The notes: generated from the letters alone by a model not told the origin. A stretch of DNA of 64,000 nucleotides from CAYQTL01 sp964420405 (GCA_964420405.1 CAYQTL010000003.1:96954-160953); one strand, 5' to 3'. Shown: positions 50,894 to 59,692, counted from the stretch's first letter. Made by a program: numbers and translations.

Positions 50894-51816
50894 GCCAGCC
50901 GGTCCTCGCGACCCGCGACCTGGTGGTCCGGTACGGCGGCGACACCGCCGTCGGCGGCGCCTCGATCGAGGTCGCCGGCGGCGAGGTCCTCGGCCTGATC
51001 GGCCCGGACGGCGCCGGCAAGACCTCGACCCTGCGGGTTCTCGCCGGCCTGCGCCGCGCCGACGGCGGCGAGGTGACCGCGTTCGGCCGGCCGGCCTGGG
51101 ATACCCGCCGCGAGCTGCACCACCGGCTCGGCTACCTGGCCCAGGGGTTCGCGCTCTACACCGACCTCACGGTCGACGAGAACGTGCAGTTCTTCGCCCT
51201 GCTGTACGGCGTCCCCGGCTGGCGGGAGCGACGCCGGCGGCTGCTCGAGCTGGTCGGCCTCGACCGGTTCCGCGACCGGCTCGCGGACGCCCTGTCCGGC
51301 GGCATGAAGCAGAAGCTCGCCCTCGCCTGCACCCTGATCCACGACCCCGAGGTGCTGCTGCTCGACGAGCCGACCACCGGGGTCGACCCGGTGACCCGGC
51401 GCGAGCTGTGGCGCCTGCTCGGCGAGCTGGTGGCCGGCGGGCTGACCCTCGTCGTCAGCACGCCGTACCTCGACGAAGCGGAGCGCTGCACCCGCGTGGT
51501 GCTGATGCACCGCGGGGAGGTGCTCGCCGACGACCGGCCGGCGGCGATCCCCGACCGGGTCGCCGGCACGGTGGTCGAGGTGCGGGTGTCGGACCGGGCC
51601 GCCGCCGAGCAGGCCCTGGAGCCGGTCGCGGGGCTCACCGACCTGACGGTGTTCGGCGCGACGCTGCACGCGCGACTCGACGCGGGGCCCGACGACGCGG
51701 TCGCGGCGGTCCGGAACGCCCTGGCCGCGGCCGGAGTCGACGACGCCGACGTGACGCCGATCCGCCCGACCCTCGAGGACGCATTCCTCTACCTCACCTC
51801 CACGGAGGATCCATGA
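50890..51816 (+). CDS. ABC transporter ATP-binding protein (YbhF N-half-like)
   Basis: A 308-residue ATPase. Walker A is GPDGAGKTST (Asp in place of the usual Asn), the Q-loop lies in LGYLAQGFALYTDLTV, the signature is LSGGMKQK, and Walker B is VLLLDEPTTGVDP. In E. coli YbhF the two ATPase domains are fused in one protein; here they are separate genes with a TolC gene between. The C-terminal 90 residues form a regulatory extension. The GTG overlaps the HlyD stop by four bases. Confidence 0.92.
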   Translation: MSQPVLATRDLVVRYGGDTAVGGASIEVAGGEVLGLIGPDGAGKTSTLRVLAGLRRADGGEVTAFGRPAWDTRRELHHRLGYLAQGFALYTDLTVDENVQFFALLYGVPGWRERRRRLLELVGLDRFRDRLADALSGGMKQKLALACTLIHDPEVLLLDEPTTGVDPVTRRELWRLLGELVAGGLTLVVSTPYLDEAERCTRVVLMHRGEVLADDRPAAIPDRVAGTVVEVRVSDRAAAEQALEPVAGLTDLTVFGATLHARLDAGPDDAVAAVRNALAAAGVDDADVTPIRPTLEDAFLYLTSTEDP

Positions 51817-53132
51817 GACCGCTCCAGCCGACCCTGACCCTCCTGCTCGCACTCACGGCGGCGGCCTCCTCCGCCGACACGATCCGGCTCGACGCCGACG
51901 CCGCGGCCGCCCGCGCGCTCGAGGCCTCGCCCCGCCTGGCGGCGGCCGACGGCCGTCTCGACGCGGCCGTGGCCCGGGTAAAGGCCGCGGACGCGGAGCG
52001 CCTCCCGACCGTGTCGGCGGACGGCTCGGTCGCGTACCGGAGCGAGGTCGACACCCTCCAGGCGCCGCTCGGGCCCGGCGGGGCGCCGGTCACGCTGTTC
52101 CCGAACATCCAGGAGACCGCCGCGGTCGGAGTGCAGCTCGCCCAGCCGCTCTACCTCGGGGGCGCGGTCGACGCCGGCCGGCGGGCCGCGCGCCACGACC
52201 GCGACGGCGCCGGATCCGACCGTCGGACGCTCGCGGCGGACCTCGAGCTCGAGGCCCGATCCGCCTACTGGTCCGCCGTCGCCGCCCGGGCCGCGGTCGA
52301 TGCCTCGCGGACGGAGGTGGACCGCGCCGAGCGGCTGGTGGCCGACGCCCGGGCGCTGCGCGAGGCCGGGATGGCCGTGCGGGCCGACCTCCTGGCGGCC
52401 GAGGCGCGGGTCGCCGCGGCCGAGCTGCGCCTGGTGCAGGACCTCGCCGCCGCCGCCGACGCCGACGCCCGGCTGCGGTCGCTGCTCGCGGTCCCGGCGG
52501 GCGACACCGTCGAGCTCGCCGATCGCGGGCTCGTCGCGCCGCCCCCGCCGCCGCCACCTCTCGAGGGGTTGCAGGCGGCGGCGATGGGCGACCGGCCGGA
52601 GCTGACGGCCCTCGGGGCCCGGATCGACGCCCTCGAGGCGCGGCGCGACGCCACGCGCGCGCCGTTGCGGCCGAGCGTGTCCGCGGTCGCGGGATGGGAC
52701 CTGGCGCGTCCCAACCAGCGCCACCTGCCGCTGCGCGACGAGTGGCAGGACTCCTGGAGCGTCGGCCTGTCCGCCGCGTGGCGGCTGTTCGACGGCGGCC
52801 GCACCGACGCCCGGACCGTCGAGCTGGACGCCGAGCGCCGCGCCCTCGAGAGCGACCGCTCCGAGCTCGAGCGGCGCATCCGCCTCGACGTCGAGCTCGC
52901 CCGAACGACCCTCGCCAGCTCGCTCGCGGAGGTGTCGGCGGCCGACGCCGCTGGGCGGGCGGCGGGCGCCCGGCTCGAGGCGGAGCAGGAGCGGCTCGCC
53001 GCCGGGATGGCGACGGCGTCGGACGTGCTCGAGGCCCAGGCCGAGCTCGCCGCCGCCGAGCGCCAGCAGATCGCGGCCCGCGCCCGCAGCCGGATCGCGG
53101 CCGCCGCCCTCGACCGCGCGGTGGGGCGATGA
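51813..53132 (+). CDS. TolC family outer membrane efflux protein
   Basis: A 439-residue outer membrane factor with a signal peptide (LTLLLALTAAASSAD). Two long coiled-coil halves rich in Ala, Arg and Glu surround beta segments, as in TolC. Recognisable pieces are VGVQLAQPLYLGGAVDAGRR in the first half, and SVGLSAAWRLFDGGRTDARTV followed by LEAEQERLAAGMATASDVLEAQAELAAAE in the second. It would give the exporter its outer membrane exit. The ATG overlaps the upstream ATPase gene and the stop overlaps the next ATPase gene (ATGA). Confidence 0.9.
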   Translation: MRPLQPTLTLLLALTAAASSADTIRLDADAAAARALEASPRLAAADGRLDAAVARVKAADAERLPTVSADGSVAYRSEVDTLQAPLGPGGAPVTLFPNIQETAAVGVQLAQPLYLGGAVDAGRRAARHDRDGAGSDRRTLAADLELEARSAYWSAVAARAAVDASRTEVDRAERLVADARALREAGMAVRADLLAAEARVAAAELRLVQDLAAAADADARLRSLLAVPAGDTVELADRGLVAPPPPPPPLEGLQAAAMGDRPELTALGARIDALEARRDATRAPLRPSVSAVAGWDLARPNQRHLPLRDEWQDSWSVGLSAAWRLFDGGRTDARTVELDAERRALESDRSELERRIRLDVELARTTLASSLAEVSAADAAGRAAGARLEAEQERLAAGMATASDVLEAQAELAAAERQQIAARARSRIAAAALDRAVGR

Positions 53133-54088
53133 GCGGCGCCGCAGCCGCCCGCGATCCGGTGGTACGGGTCGAGGCCCTGACCCGCACGTTCGGGTCGTTC
53201 ACCGCCGTCGACGACGTGTCGTTCACGGTCGACGCCGGCGAGGTGTTCGGATTCCTGGGCTCCAACGGCGCCGGCAAGACGACCACCATCCGGATGCTGT
53301 GCGGCCTGCTCGAGCCGACATCGGGCTCGGCCACCGTCGCCGGCTGCGACATCGCCCGAGACGCGCGCCCGCTGCGCCGTCGGATCGGCTACATGTCTCA
53401 GCGGTTCTCGCTGTACCGCGACCTGACCGTCGCCGAGAACCTCCGCTTCTGGGGCGGTGCGTACGGGCTGTTCGGCCGTCACCTCGCGGAACGCCGGCAG
53501 TGGGCCGTGGAGATGGCCGGCCTCGAGCGACAGCGTGACGAGCTCGTGCGGGACCTCCCGGCCGGCTACCGCCAGCGCCTGGCCCTCGGCTGCGCCCTGC
53601 TCCACGAGCCGCCGGTGGTGTTCCTCGACGAGCCCACCGGCGGCGTCGACCCGGAGGCGCGCCGGCTGTTCTGGGACGTGATCGACGACCTTTCGGCCGC
53701 CGGCACGACGGTGTTCGTGACCACCCATTACATGGACGAGGCCGAGCGCTGCCACCGGGTCGCCCTGATGCACGCCGCGAAGCTGCTCGCGCTCGACGAC
53801 CTCCCAGGCCTGAAGCGCGTCTTCGGCAAGGCCGCCGTGCTCGAGGTCGAGTGTCCGGAGCCGGCCGCGGCGATCGCGCACCTCGACGCCATGGACGGGG
53901 TGTCAGATGCGGCCCTGTTCGGCGACCGGCTGCACGTGGTGGTCGAGGACGAGGCCCTCGCCGACGCCGTCCGTGGGTGTCTCGAGGAGGCCGGCCACGG
54001 GCCGGTCGAGGCACGCCGCGTCGCTCCGAGCCTGGAGGACGTGTTCATCCGCGTGATCCGCGAGGCCGAGGCCGGGAGGGCGGCATGA
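53129..54088 (+). CDS. ABC transporter ATP-binding protein (YbhF C-half-like)
   Basis: A 319-residue ATPase. Walker A is GSNGAGKTTT, the Q-loop is in GYMSQRFSLYRDLTV, and Walker B is VVFLDEPTGGVDP. The signature is DLPAGYRQ rather than LSGGxxQ; the second domain of YbhF-type proteins shows the same LP.G...Q pattern, so this is a family feature rather than decay. The switch His lies in VFVTTHYMDEAERC. It likely pairs with the other ATPase in a heterodimeric motor. It overlaps the TolC and permease genes by four bases. Confidence 0.92.
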   Translation: MSGAAAARDPVVRVEALTRTFGSFTAVDDVSFTVDAGEVFGFLGSNGAGKTTTIRMLCGLLEPTSGSATVAGCDIARDARPLRRRIGYMSQRFSLYRDLTVAENLRFWGGAYGLFGRHLAERRQWAVEMAGLERQRDELVRDLPAGYRQRLALGCALLHEPPVVFLDEPTGGVDPEARRLFWDVIDDLSAAGTTVFVTTHYMDEAERCHRVALMHAAKLLALDDLPGLKRVFGKAAVLEVECPEPAAAIAHLDAMDGVSDAALFGDRLHVVVEDEALADAVRGCLEEAGHGPVEARRVAPSLEDVFIRVIREAEAGRAA

Positions 54089-55191
54089 TCCGGCGGATGA
54101 CGGCGATGGCCGTCAAGGAGCTCCTCCAGCTGCGCCGCGACTGGCGCACCGCGGCGACCCTGCTCGGGATGCCGCTGCTGCTGCTGATCTACGGCTACGC
54201 GCTGAGCTTCGACGTCGAGGACGTCAGGCTGGCGGTGCTCGACCGCTCGGGCAGCCACGCGAGCCGCGACGTCGTGGCGGCGTTCCTGGCCAGCGGGTAC
54301 TTCGAACGGGTGGCGACGGTCCGCGACCACGCCGAGCTCGACCGCCTGTTCGACACCGGTCGCGTCCAGGCGGCGTTGGTGCTGCCCGACGACCTCGACG
54401 CCGATCTCGCGTCCGGCCGCCGCGCCTCCGTCCAGCTCGTGCTCGACGGCGCGGACTCCCAGACCGCGACCACCATCCTCGGCTACGCGCGCCAGATCGT
54501 CGCCGCCACCTCGGCGGAGCTGGTGCCGGTCGAGCTGCGCCGTCCGCCACCGGTCGCGGCGCGCGCGACCGTCTGGTACAACCCCGAGCTCCGGTCGTCG
54601 GTCTTCCTGGTGCCCGGCCTGGTGGCGTTCATCCTGATGGTGACGTCGGCGATCGCGACCGCGCTCGCCGTGGTGCGCGAGAAGGAGCGCGGCACGATGG
54701 AGTCGCTGCGGGCGACGCCGCTGCGCGCGGTCGACCTGCTGCTCGGCAAGACCGTGCCCTATCTCGTGCTGGCGTCGGCGTCCGCCGCGGGCTCGCTGCT
54801 CCTGGCATGGTTGCTGTTCGACATGCCGGTGCGGGGATCGCTGCTCCAGGTCGCTGTCGTCACGCTGCTGTTCCTCGCCGGGGGCCTCGCCTGGGGCGTG
54901 CTGCTGTCGAGCGTCGCCGACACCCAGCAGGTCGCGTTCCAGCTCAGCCTGCTGTCGACGATGCTGCCGACCCTGCTGCTGTCGGGGTTCGTGTTCCCGA
55001 TCTCGTCGATGCCCGAGACGCTGCAGGTGATCACGCACATCGTGCCGGCGCGATACTACATCGCCGCCCTGCGCGCGATCGTTCTCAAGGGCGCCGGCCC
55101 GGAGGTGTGGTGGCCGCAGGCGGCCGCGCTCCTGATCTACGGCGCGGTCGTGCTCGTCCTCGCCACCGCCCGCACCGTCCGGAGCCTGTGA
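54085..55191 (+). CDS. ABC-2 type permease (YbhS-like)
   Basis: A 368-residue inner-membrane permease. The first helix follows VKELLQLRRDWRTAATLLGMP. A large periplasmic domain (about 45-180) precedes five helices, including FLVPGLVAFILMVTSAIATALAVVREKERGTMESLRATPL, the signature of ABC-2 membrane proteins. The segment LLLSGFVFPISSMPETLQVITHIVPARYYI is typical of the YhiH/YbhS/YbhR group. It forms the channel with the second permease. Its stop is followed by an inverted hexamer array instead of a direct overlap. Confidence 0.92.
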   Translation: MIRRMTAMAVKELLQLRRDWRTAATLLGMPLLLLIYGYALSFDVEDVRLAVLDRSGSHASRDVVAAFLASGYFERVATVRDHAELDRLFDTGRVQAALVLPDDLDADLASGRRASVQLVLDGADSQTATTILGYARQIVAATSAELVPVELRRPPPVAARATVWYNPELRSSVFLVPGLVAFILMVTSAIATALAVVREKERGTMESLRATPLRAVDLLLGKTVPYLVLASASAAGSLLLAWLLFDMPVRGSLLQVAVVTLLFLAGGLAWGVLLSSVADTQQVAFQLSLLSTMLPTLLLSGFVFPISSMPETLQVITHIVPARYYIAALRAIVLKGAGPEVWWPQAAALLIYGAVVLVLATARTVRSL

Positions 55192-55204
55192 TGGCGTTCG
55201 CGCC

Positions 55205-55300
55205 TCCGATCCCGTTCTTGTTCCCGTTCCCGTTCCCGTTCCCGTTCCCGACGGGATGGTCGACGTCGGGAACGGGATCGGGATCGGGATCGGGATCGGA
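55205..55300. repeat. Paired hexamer array inside the exporter operon
   Basis: A C-rich run of GTTCCC units (55205-55251) and a G-rich run of GGGATC units (55266-55300) face each other across 14 bases in the 121-base gap between the two permease genes. It is the tightest C-then-G pair in the window and sits within one transcription unit. Confidence 0.82.
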
Positions 55301-55312
55301 GACGGGGGTCGC

Positions 55313-56401
55313 ATGAGGACGCTTTTCAACCTGCTGGTCAAGGAGCTGCTGCAGCTCAAGCGGGACCCGAAGATGCTGCCGATCCTGTTCCTGGCGCCCG
55401 TGGTCCAGCTCGTGATCCTGGGCTACGCGGCCACCACAGACGTGCGGCGCGTCGAGCTCGCCGTGTGCGATCTCGACCGCACCCAGGCGAGCCGGCAGCT
55501 TGTCGACGCCTTCACGTCGTCCACCTACTTCCGGTTGGTCGCCCCGGTGGACGACCAGCGCGCCTTCGGGCCGCTGCTCGAGAGCGGCGCTGCCCGCGTG
55601 GCCCTGACGATCCCCGACGGCTATGCCGCCGCCCGCGCCGCCGGACGCCCCGCGGTGGTCCAGCTGATCGCCGACGGCACCGACGCCACCACCGGCACCA
55701 CCGGGCTCGCCTACGCCCACGGTGTGCTGGCGGAGGAGGGCGCCGCGCCGCAGGGCGGCCTCGAGCTGCTGCCCAAGGTGCTCTACAACCCCGACCTGCT
55801 GAGCCGCAACTTCATGGTCCCCGGCGTGCTGGCGATGATCCTGATGATCATGACCATGATGCTCACCTCGATGGCGATCGTGCGCGAGTCCGAGCTCGGC
55901 ACGATGGAGCAGCTGCTGGTCTCACCCCTCGAGCCGGGCCAGCTGATCGTCGGCAAGCTGGTGCCGTTCGCGCTCGTGGGGGTGGTCGAGATCTGCACCG
56001 CCCTGCCGGTCGTGCTGCTGTGGTTCGAGGTGCCGCTGCGGGGCTCGTTCGCGGTGCTGGCGCTGCTGACGGCGCCGTTCATGCTCTGCACCCTCGGCCT
56101 CGGGCTGCTGGTGTCGACCCTGTCGCGGACCCAGCAGCAGGCGATGATGATCGCGGCGTTCGTCTTCATGATGCCGCAGATCCTGCTGTCGGGGCTCATC
56201 TTCCCGATCCAGAACATGCCGGTCGGCTTCCAGTGGTTCACCTACGCGGTGCCGCTGCGCTACTACGTCACCGTGCTGCGCGGCGTGTTCCTCAAGGGCG
56301 TCGGCCTCGACGTGCTGTGGCCCCAGGGGCTCGCGATGCTCGGCCTCGGCGTCGCGATCCTCGTCCTCGCCCGCGCCCGCTTCCGCCAGCGCCTCGGCTA
56401 G
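55313..56401 (+). CDS. ABC-2 type permease (YbhR-like)
   Basis: A 362-residue permease similar in layout to its upstream neighbour. It begins LLVKELLQLKRDPKMLPILFLAPVVQLVILGYAA, has a periplasmic domain, and then NFMVPGVLAMILMIMTMMLTSMAIVRESELGTMEQLLVSPL. It ends with the helix segment ILLSGLIFPIQNMPVGFQWFTYAVPLRYYV. It is probably the second half of the transmembrane channel. Its ATG has no clear Shine-Dalgarno site; the G-rich GACGGGGGTCGC just upstream may serve. Confidence 0.92.
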   Translation: MRTLFNLLVKELLQLKRDPKMLPILFLAPVVQLVILGYAATTDVRRVELAVCDLDRTQASRQLVDAFTSSTYFRLVAPVDDQRAFGPLLESGAARVALTIPDGYAAARAAGRPAVVQLIADGTDATTGTTGLAYAHGVLAEEGAAPQGGLELLPKVLYNPDLLSRNFMVPGVLAMILMIMTMMLTSMAIVRESELGTMEQLLVSPLEPGQLIVGKLVPFALVGVVEICTALPVVLLWFEVPLRGSFAVLALLTAPFMLCTLGLGLLVSTLSRTQQQAMMIAAFVFMMPQILLSGLIFPIQNMPVGFQWFTYAVPLRYYVTVLRGVFLKGVGLDVLWPQGLAMLGLGVAILVLARARFRQRLG

Positions 56402-56426
56402 CCGACCCTGAGGGCGATCGCGCCAT

Positions 56427-56503
56427 CCGATCCCGATCCCGTTCCCGATCCCGTTCCCGATGAGACGGCCGACGTCGGGAACGGGTAGGGGATCGGGATC
56501 GGA
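56427..56503. repeat. Paired hexamer array between convergent genes
   Basis: C-rich run (56427-56461) after the exporter operon and G-rich run (56474-56503) after the aldo/keto reductase stop. The arms are 12 bases apart and could act as a bidirectional terminator. Confidence 0.78.
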
Positions 56504-56537
56504 GCCAGATCGCGGTGGGAGCGGCGCCGGCCCTCAG

Positions 56538-57515
56538 CTACTCGTGGCCCCGCACGGGATGGGGACGGTACGGCTCCTCGAGCCGGGTGCGGTCCTCCGC
56601 GGTGAGCTCGAGATCGAGGGCGGCGACCGCCTCGTCGAGGTGGTCGAGCTTCGTGACGCCGACGATCGGCGCGACCACGCCGGGCTGGTCGAGCAGCCAG
56701 CGTAGCGCGACCTGGGCCGGCCGGACGCCGTGGTCGCCGGCGACCTCGAGAACCCTCTCGACCACCGCGAAGTCCGACTCGTCGTACAGCTTCAGCGCGT
56801 AGTCGTCCGAGCGGGCGCGCTCGGTGTCGCCGCCGAGATCGGGGCGGCGGGTGCCGGCGAGCAGGCCCCGCGCCAGCGGGCTCCACGGGATCACGCCGAC
56901 CCCCTCGGCACGGCACAGCGGCAGCATCTCGCGCTCCTCCTCGCGGTACACCAGGTTGTAGTGGTTCTGCATCGACACGAACCGGGTCCAGCCTCGCAGG
57001 TCGGCCAGGTAGAGGCTCTTCGCGAGCTGCCAGGCCCACATCGACGACGCCCCGACGTAGCGGGCCTTGCCGGCCCGCACGACGTCGTGCAACGCCTCGA
57101 GGGTCTCGTCGATCGGGGTGTGGGGGTCCCAGCGGTGGATCTGGTACAGGTCGACGTGGTCGGTGCCGAGGCGCCGCAGGGAGGCGTCGATCGCGTCGAG
57201 GACGTGCGTGCGCGACAGCCCGCCGGCGTTGGGCCGGTCCGACATCGGGAAGAACACCTTGGTGGCGATCACCACCTCGTCGCGTCGGGCCATCTCGCCG
57301 AGGAGCGTTCCCGTCACCTCCTCCGACACCCCCTTCGAGTACATGTCGGCGGTGTCGAAGAAGGTGATCCCGAGCTCGAGCGCCCGGCGGACGAACGGCC
57401 GTGCCGCGTCCGGCGGCAGCACCCACGGCCGCCACCCCGGGTCGCCGTAGCTCATCATGCCGAGACAGATCCGGGACACCTCCAGCCCCGACCGCCCGAG
57501 CCGCGCGTACTGCAT
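56538..57515 (-). CDS. Aldo/keto reductase
   Basis: A 325-residue NADPH-dependent aldo/keto reductase. The catalytic tetrad is complete: Asp in TFFDTADMYSKG, Tyr in the same motif, Lys in VVIATKVFFP, and His in DLYQIHRWDP. Other family parts are YVGASSMWAWQLAKS, QNHYNLVYREEEREMLPLC and VGVIPWSPLARGLL. Substrate is unknown; close relatives act on small aldehydes or sugar-type carbonyls. A GGAGG lies in TGGGAGGAACC directly before the ATG. Confidence 0.92.
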   Translation of the reverse strand: MQYARLGRSGLEVSRICLGMMSYGDPGWRPWVLPPDAARPFVRRALELGITFFDTADMYSKGVSEEVTGTLLGEMARRDEVVIATKVFFPMSDRPNAGGLSRTHVLDAIDASLRRLGTDHVDLYQIHRWDPHTPIDETLEALHDVVRAGKARYVGASSMWAWQLAKSLYLADLRGWTRFVSMQNHYNLVYREEEREMLPLCRAEGVGVIPWSPLARGLLAGTRRPDLGGDTERARSDDYALKLYDESDFAVVERVLEVAGDHGVRPAQVALRWLLDQPGVVAPIVGVTKLDHLDEAVAALDLELTAEDRTRLEEPYRPHPVRGHE

Positions 57516-57559
57516 GGTTCCTCCCAGTCCCCTGATGGTACCCGCTCCGGATGTGTTCC

Positions 57560-57728
57560 TCCGATCCCGATCCCGTTCCGGATCCCGATGGTGGCGACCA
57601 CATTCAGCGTCAGCGACAGCGGCGGGGACCGCGTCAGCGTCCGCCCGTGGGCGACCGCGGTCGCCCCCCTCCCGCGTATCGTCAGGAACGGGATCGGGAT
57701 CGGAGCAAGGATCGGGACCGGGATCGGA
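57560..57728. repeat. Paired hexamer array with CAGCGACAG core
   Basis: C-rich run (57560-57590), a CAGCGTCAGCGACAGCGGC run (about 57605-57625), and a G-rich run (57686-57728), filling most of the space between two minus-strand genes. Confidence 0.75.
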
Positions 57729-57767
57729 GCAGGCACCGAGGCCGGGTCGCACCACGAACAGCCGCCC

Positions 57768-58880
57768 TCACCCCTCCACCCGCACCAGACCCAGCTTCCG
57801 CAGCTTCCAGATCACCACCAGGGCCTCGAGCTCGGGCAGGGGCGAGATGGCGAGGATCGACTCGACCCGGCTGCGGCCGTCGACGCGGGACAGGACGAAG
57901 CCCTCCTCGGGGGAGAGGCCGGCGTCCGCCGGCGCCGATCCGGCGACCGCCTCGGGCACGGATGACATCGCGACGCCCTCCCGCTGGAGACGCGTCGCGA
58001 GCTCCTGCTCGAGGCCGCGGACCGCGGTCCGCAGGTCGACCCGGTCGGGGGCCAGGCTCGAGGCGGCCCGAAGGTGCCGGAGGGCGCGCTGGTACTCGCC
58101 GTCGTCGAGCAGCGCCCGCGCCCGGGACACCAGGGCGCCGGCGTCCGTCGCGACCTCGCTCCCCCCGGCCGCCAGCCGGCGAGGGCGGACGACCTTGAGC
58201 CGCCCCCGCTGCACCTGCTGGTACAGCACCCGGCAGACCTCGAACTCGCTGGTGTGGGCCTCGAGGCCGATCTCCTCCACCGAGCTGTCGTCGTCGACCA
58301 GGGAGAGGATCGCGCGGTCCCGCTCCGACAGGTCGGAGCCGTCGAGCAGCTCACCCACCGCGACCGGCACCGCCTGCGCGGAGGGGATCCGCTCCCGGAT
58401 CCGGCCCCACTCGTCCTGGCGCTGCATGCCCTCGAGCAGCAGCCCCTGCACCCCGAGCGAGATGGGCACCATCTCCCACTCGGGGAGCACGCCGTCGAGG
58501 AACCGGAACTCGCCCGACCGCCACGAGAACAGCTCGAAGATGCTCTCCTCGGCCTTGAGCACGAGCATCTTCTCGAGATCCGCTTCGCCGATCATGCCGC
58601 GGTCGACCAGGATCCGTCCGAGCAGCGCCCGCTGCTCGCGCTGGGCCTCGATCGCCGCCGCCAGCTCCTCCTCCGACAGGAAGCCGTGGGCGACCAGGAA
58701 GTGTCCCAGGTACTCCCGCGGATCGGTCGAGGCGGAGGACACCACGACCCCGCCGCGGAAGAAGATCGACTTCTCCACCCGGCCGTCGGACAGCTTCAGC
58801 GTGCCGGTGGAACGCCCCTGCGCCAGCATCTGCAGCAGGTCCGGCAGCTCCATCGTGCTGAGGTTGCCCGTCAGCCCCAT
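57768..58880 (-). CDS. DUF4388 (PATAN) domain protein
   Basis: A 370-residue protein. It begins with a DUF4388 domain (GLTGNLSTMELPDLLQMLAQ, GTLKL, SIFFRGGVVVSSAS). A helical segment resembling the type II secretion GspE N-terminal fold follows (LGHFLVAHGFLSEEELAAAI and LLGRILVDRGMIGEADLEKML). A second part carries LFSWRSGEFRFLDG. The C-terminal half has TPR-like helices (ALLDDGEYQRALRHLRAASSLAPD). DUF4388 proteins are common in deltaproteobacterial and acidobacterial gliding, signalling and polarity systems. Function here is unknown. The ATG follows a -10 element by seven bases, predicting a leaderless mRNA. Confidence 0.82.
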   Translation of the reverse strand: MGLTGNLSTMELPDLLQMLAQGRSTGTLKLSDGRVEKSIFFRGGVVVSSASTDPREYLGHFLVAHGFLSEEELAAAIEAQREQRALLGRILVDRGMIGEADLEKMLVLKAEESIFELFSWRSGEFRFLDGVLPEWEMVPISLGVQGLLLEGMQRQDEWGRIRERIPSAQAVPVAVGELLDGSDLSERDRAILSLVDDDSSVEEIGLEAHTSEFEVCRVLYQQVQRGRLKVVRPRRLAAGGSEVATDAGALVSRARALLDDGEYQRALRHLRAASSLAPDRVDLRTAVRGLEQELATRLQREGVAMSSVPEAVAGSAPADAGLSPEEGFVLSRVDGRSRVESILAISPLPELEALVVIWKLRKLGLVRVEG

Positions 58881-58887
58881 CGGTGTC

Positions 58888-58893
58888 AGGGTA
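58888..58893 (-). promoter_or_regulatory. -10 element TACCCT for the DUF4388 gene (leaderless type)
   Basis: On the minus strand TACCCT ends seven bases before the ATG at 58880. It has the same hexamer and spacing as the NFACT-R gene promoter. Confidence 0.55.
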
Positions 58894-58985
58894 GCGCGTT
58901 CGGTGCCTCCCGCGTCCGCGTCCGCGTCCGCGTCCGTGCAGCGGCAGCGGCAGCGACAGCGATCCTGCCGCGACCGCGGAACGCG

Positions 58986-59037
58986 TCCGTCGGGATCGGG
59001 ATCGGGATCGGGATCGGGATCGGAAACGAGGCGGACG
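58986..59037. repeat. G-rich hexamer array, left of the gap
   Basis: Five GGGATC units in a 52-base stretch that ends GGAAACGAGGCGGACG at the edge of the N-run. It is identical to 59138-59189. Just before it lie GTCCGC and CAGCGGCAGCGACAG runs (58913-58965). Confidence 0.85.
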
Positions 59038-59137
59038 NNNNNNNNNNNNNNNNNNNNNNNNNNNNNNNNNNNNNNNNNNNNNNNNNNNNNNNNNNNNNNN
59101 NNNNNNNNNNNNNNNNNNNNNNNNNNNNNNNNNNNNN
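59038..59137. other. Assembly gap (100 N)
   Basis: Exactly 100 undetermined bases, the usual placeholder for a gap of unknown length. The flanks are the same 52-base sequence on both sides, so the contig ends may really overlap. Confidence 0.95.
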
Positions 59138-59189
59138 TCCGTCGGGATCGGGATCGGGATCGGGATCGGGATCGGAAACGAGGCGGACG
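59138..59189. repeat. G-rich hexamer array, right of the gap
   Basis: Base-for-base copy of 58986-59037. It continues into the end of the DUF2147 gene, 14 bases further on. Confidence 0.85.
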
Positions 59190-59203
59190 CGGGGGCCGCG
59201 CGA

Positions 59204-59692
59204 TTACTCCGGGTCGCCGTCGCCGACCCTCGTCCACTCCGTCGTCCGCCCCAGCAGGGAGAAACCGATGAACCCGCGGACCTTCAGAACGCCGTCCTCG
59301 AGCTTCATGGTGCACTTGTAGGTCTTGCCGTTGTCGGGATCGTAGATCTCCCCCTTCTTCCACACCCCGTCACCCGCGTACCGGAACCCCTCCATGATCA
59401 CCAGGCCCTCCAGCGGCCGGTCGCGGAGCTCGGGATCGGGGTTCTCGCGGTCGACCTTGATCTCGCCGGCCATCGGGTCGTCCGGGTTGTAGCGCGGCTT
59501 CTCGAGCCACACCAGTCGGCCGTGGAAGCGGCCGTCCTGCTCGTACACCTCGACGTGGGCGTTGCCGTCCACCGGGTCGGGCTCCGTCGCCCACACCCCG
59601 ACCACCGCGTCGGCGGCGACCTCCGCAGCGACCGCTCCGGCCGCCGCCACCGCCGCGACCACCACCAGCACCGTCACGACCCCTCGCTGCAT
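59204..59692 (-). CDS. DUF2147 family exported protein
   Basis: A 162-residue exported protein with a signal peptide (GVVTVLVVVAAVAAAGAVAA). The mature part fits DUF2147: VVGVWATEPDPVDGNAHVEVYE, GRLVWLEKPRYNPDDP, GEIYDPDNGKTYKCTMKLEDG, and LKVRGFIGFSLLGRTTEWTRV at the end. The predicted fold is a small lipocalin-like beta barrel in the periplasm; ligand is unknown. ATG 59692 is preferred over the upstream GTG or ATG because GGAGGGGGAC precedes it and it begins the signal peptide. Confidence 0.88.
   Translation of the reverse strand: MQRGVVTVLVVVAAVAAAGAVAAEVAADAVVGVWATEPDPVDGNAHVEVYEQDGRFHGRLVWLEKPRYNPDDPMAGEIKVDRENPDPELRDRPLEGLVIMEGFRYAGDGVWKKGEIYDPDNGKTYKCTMKLEDGVLKVRGFIGFSLLGRTTEWTRVGDGDPE

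Noticed and set aside
53129..54088. Second exporter ATPase as a decayed gene because its signature is LPAGYRQ
   Set aside because: Walker A, Walker B and the switch His are intact, and the LP.G...Q signature recurs in this ATPase group.
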